From Bacillota bacterium (GTDB lineage Bacteria; Bacillota; Sulfobacillia; RBS10-35; JAJYVN01), in the NCBI GenBank assembly GCA_021827805.1, contig JAKAUG010000052.1, positions 1 through 8,518 on the forward strand: a stretch of DNA of 8,518 nucleotides, read 5' to 3'. The notes below the pieces were generated by a model that did no database searches, had not been told where the DNA came from, and was given only the letters and a program-made list of their open reading frames with translations. Position 1 is the first letter of the stretch. Every line of letters begins with the position of its first letter. Below, piece after piece: positions 6,936 to 8,518 of the stretch. The translations under genes and the position numbers were made by a program.

Positions 6936-7430
6936 ATGGGTGAGACCCGCCCCTGCCCCAGTTGCGGAGCACCGGTGCCCCAGGAGGTTCTTGGTGCTGG
7001 TGGGCTCTCGTCGAGGAGGCGGCAAAGCTCCTGGCTGTGATCTGGTGGCTTGGTCCCCGCGACCTGGACACTGAGGCCCGAGGGCGGGGTGTCGGCGCGG
7101 CCGCCGGCGTGGGGTTCGCCGCGCGGGATGACCTCGCGCTGGGCGCCATGCTCCCGCGCGCTGGCTGCTCAGCCCGCTGGTCCACGGGATGCGGATCTCC
7201 ATCCGCGCGGCGACCACTTGGCGTGACAAGGCCGCCGTCCGCCCTGCGCTCGCGCCCCCGGTGCGGGGGAGCCACGTCCTGATCGGCATGCCGCACAGCC
7301 TCTGGTACCTGACGGTGAGCGCCCCGCGCCTGGATGTGGTGCTGCCGTTCGCGCGGCTGCCGGTGGCCTGCCGGACCCTCGGTGCCACCGGGCTGTGTCA
7401 CCGACGCATGGCGGAGCGCCGGCCAACGGG
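6936..7430 (+). pseudogene. Zinc-ribbon / PrsW-family intramembrane protease remnant (frameshifted, internally shortened)
   Basis: Three pieces of one gene appear in order but in different frames. From ATG 6936 the frame encodes MGETRPCPSCGAPVPQEV, half of a zinc ribbon. In another frame LVEEAAK (EEAAK at 7013-7027) is followed by RGRGVGAAAGVGFAARDD (GFAARDD 7112-7132). Near 7133-7158 the frame changes again, giving RWLLSPLVHGM (His codon 7183-7185) and IGMPHSLW (His codon 7294-7296). PrsW proteases carry EExxK, a GxxxGxGFAxxEN helix, a helix with a conserved His, and a late H-x-LW helix in exactly this order. Here Glu-Asn is Asp-Asp. The ribbon lies only about a dozen codons before EEAAK, so the usual N-terminal helices seem deleted. 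The product would be non-functional. Boundaries are approximate: similarity fades around 7430. Sequencing error could explain one frameshift but not the missing segment. Confidence 0.6.
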
Positions 7431-7574
7431 GCCCCCGCGACAGGCCATGTCGCTGTGCCGGCCCTGGCGATGCGCGGTAGGGGTCTGGTGCGGCGACCAC
7501 GTGGAGAAGTTCCGCGCAGGGGCCATGGTGGGAGCCCACGGGCGTCGGCGGGCACCCGCCCCCCGGCCAGGCCA

Positions 7575-7589
7575 TATGCTGCGACCATG
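7575..7589 (+). promoter_or_regulatory. Possible leaderless promoter (TATGCT six bases before ATG)
   Basis: TATGCT (7575-7580) fits the TAnnnT form of a -10 element and is followed by six bases and then ATG 7587. A transcript starting about seven bases after a -10 element would begin at the A of the ATG. No Shine-Dalgarno sequence is present before this ATG, unlike most other intact genes in the window. No -35 element is evident. Confidence 0.4.
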
Positions 7590-8066
7590 GACACGATCTT
7601 CGCCTCGCAGGGTGAGCGCCGACGCCTGCAGTACCTGGCTTCCCGCGTCTCCCCAACCGGCTGGGTCGTAACCCTCTCCGACCCAAGCGCGGAGGTGGCT
7701 GCGGTCGCCGCGGCGGCCACGCCCGCGCGCGTCGCCGCTCTGGTGGGACCCGATCCTTCCTCGGCCACCAGAGCCCTGGCCGAGGCCGAACTGCGGTTCC
7801 GGGTGCAGATCCAGGTCGGCGACCCGCTCGACCGGGCGGCGGCGTGGAACCTGCCGGTGCACCTGCTGGTTCTGCCGGCCCGGGACCCGAAGCTACCCGC
7901 GCTCCTCGCCGCGTGGGAGCGCCATGTGGGACCGATCGGCCACATCGTGCTGGTCGGGGGCCCGGGGCCAGAGCCCGGGGACCTTGGCCTCTCCCTGGAG
8001 CGCTGGGAGGCGCATGTGGCACCAGGAAACGGCACGTTCCTATTGATCCGCCGGCCGCACGGCTGA
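7587..8066 (+). CDS. Methyltransferase-fold-like protein lacking SAM-binding motif (hypothetical)
   Basis: The 159-residue frame from ATG 7587 has strong third-position GC and ends at TGA 8064-8066. Its layout follows small class I SAM methyltransferases of the Methyltransf_24 kind: an N-terminal helix (FASQGERRRLQYLASR, 5-20), a first strand WVVTL (26-30), RVAALVGPDPS (48-58) where strand 2 is expected, QVGDPLDRAAAWNLPVHLLVLPA (76-98) for the Gly-Asp ... DLL-IDG segment, a helix and HIVLVG (119-124) for the GG-IVLHD strand, and GTFLLIRRP (149-157) as the closing strand. The glycine loop that binds SAM is replaced by SDPSAEV (31-37), the IDgDH site by LPARDP, and the HD pair by VG. If the fold is right, it is a pseudoenzyme or a decaying copy. 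No Shine-Dalgarno sequence precedes it. The fold assignment is my inference; an unrelated hypothetical protein remains possible. Confidence 0.65.
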   Translation: MDTIFASQGERRRLQYLASRVSPTGWVVTLSDPSAEVAAVAAAATPARVAALVGPDPSSATRALAEAELRFRVQIQVGDPLDRAAAWNLPVHLLVLPARDPKLPALLAAWERHVGPIGHIVLVGGPGPEPGDLGLSLERWEAHVAPGNGTFLLIRRPHG

Positions 8067-8067
8067 C

Positions 8068-8104
8068 CCTCCTGCGCCACGGGCGCGTGACGCCCGCGGG
8101 GAGG
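8068..8104. terminator. GC-rich stem-loop after the methyltransferase-like gene
   Basis: An inner 6-base-pair stem CGGGCG/CGCCCG (8080-8085 with 8091-8096, loop CGTGA) sits inside outer arms CCTCC (8068-8072) and GGAGG (8100-8104). It begins just after the TGA at 8064-8066 and lies between convergent reading directions. No T tract follows on either strand, so its role as a terminator is uncertain. Confidence 0.35.
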
Positions 8105-8140
8105 CCTTGCGGCACGTGCTCGTCCGGCAGCGCCGGCGCT

Positions 8141-8518
8141 GGCCCGAGCCAGATGGGGGTGGAGCTGCCGGTATAGCCGGTACAGCTCCGCCAGGTGCTC
8201 GGCCGCTGATGGCTCGGCGGACACCGGCAAGGTGTGCGGGGGATCGATCTGGTTCCAGGACCGGACCCCGATGGCGAGCGCTCTGAGAGACAGGCGCCGG
8301 GGGCAGAGGGGGACGGATCCGCACAAGAGCTCAGGAACTGGCCCAGAACGCTGGTCAGCCTCTGGGAGCGGTCCTGGGCCACCTCGCCCTCAGCCAGCAC
8401 CAGGAGCCGGTGCACGCTGGGGTGCCCGTCACACGACCGAGCACTGGTGGCGCGCGTCCCACCCCCTGCCGCCGCGGCCGCCATCCCGCGGTCAGGCCCG
8501 AGGGTCGGTCGACGGCGG
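8141..8518 (-). pseudogene. C-terminal remnant of an FGGY-family carbohydrate kinase, frameshifted; continues past window
   Basis: Reading the - strand from the right edge, one frame gives RPSGLTAGW (codons near 8507-8481). A second gives VHRLLVLAEGEVAQDRSQRL, TSVLGQ and CADPSPSAPGACL (from 8415). Near 8281-8292 it jumps to a third frame with RALAIG, WNQIDPP and AEHLAELYRLYRQLHPHLA. This matches the end of FGGY kinases (xylulokinase, fuculokinase and relatives): the GL-t-G segment, the ATP-site strand with GGga-s, w-ql-AdvlG, the GAa-LAa-aiG helix, and the closing Y-xx-Y-xx-L-P helix. The usual GGG of the nucleotide loop is AEG, another sign of decay. No stop follows in frame. The sugar specificity cannot be read from this end. 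It points toward the methyltransferase-like gene. One frameshift could be a sequencing error, but the mutated loop and three frames favour a true pseudogene. Confidence 0.6.

Noticed and set aside
4902..7040. Long + strand open frame of 712 codons antisense to the GH95 gene
   Set aside because: It lies mostly opposite a gene with clear catalytic motifs and is an Arg/Pro/Gly-rich product of high GC. Only its last codons (from 6936) match something real, the zinc-ribbon fragment.
7133..7158. Programmed frameshift in the PrsW-like gene
   Set aside because: No slippery sequence with a clear downstream structure was seen, and a large N-terminal part of the protein is also missing, which favours decay.
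6418..8484. Long - strand open frame of 688 codons
   Set aside because: Low-complexity shadow of the + strand genes. Only the part from about 8415 to 8285 carries kinase-like sequence, which is annotated as part of the remnant.
1..8518. CRISPR array, tRNA/rRNA, insertion sequence or defence system
   Set aside because: No regular repeat-spacer pattern, no tRNA-like cloverleaf, no transposase or terminal repeats, and no recognisable defence domains were found by reading both strands.

Overview
This is a very GC-rich bacterial window with mixed ATG, GTG and TTG starts and clear Shine-Dalgarno sequences in front of most intact genes. It contains no rRNA, tRNA, CRISPR array or transposase. These traits fit a high-GC Gram-positive-like bacterium (deep-branching Firmicute, actinobacterium or similar), but nothing here fixes the taxon.

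Left part (1-3176): the C-terminal end of an Ala/Ser/Gly-rich protein on the + strand meets, tail to tail across a GC-rich hairpin, a large secreted protein on the - strand. That protein has an N-terminal export signal, a propeller-like region and two Ig-like (Big_1-type) domains. Upstream of it on the same strand, beyond a 332-base gap with nested repeats, lies a small lysozyme-fold/lytic-transglycosylase-like protein with no signal peptide. Both - strand products probably relate to the cell surface.

Middle (3177-6398): a six-helix membrane protein of the UreH/NicO-type metal-permease superfamily with a His-rich loop (+) converges, with 18 bases between stop codons, on a complete GH95 alpha-L-fucosidase-type glycoside hydrolase (-). 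The hydrolase keeps its catalytic residues and looks cytoplasmic. A small gene for a TusA/DUF2249-like fold protein diverges from it at 6583.

Right part (6862-8518) is an eroded stretch. It holds a zinc-ribbon/PrsW intramembrane-protease remnant broken by frame changes and an apparent internal deletion. Next is an intact reading frame that resembles a class I methyltransferase but lacks the SAM-binding glycine loop and metal/catalytic residues; it is possibly expressed from a leaderless promoter. Last is the C-terminal end of an FGGY-family sugar kinase on the - strand, split over at least two reading frames. The kinase remnant near the intact fucosidase suggests, but does not prove, a former sugar-utilisation locus that has partly decayed.

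I found no convincing new defence or mobile system. The most interesting material is the decay cluster at 6936-8518 with its embedded possible pseudoenzyme.
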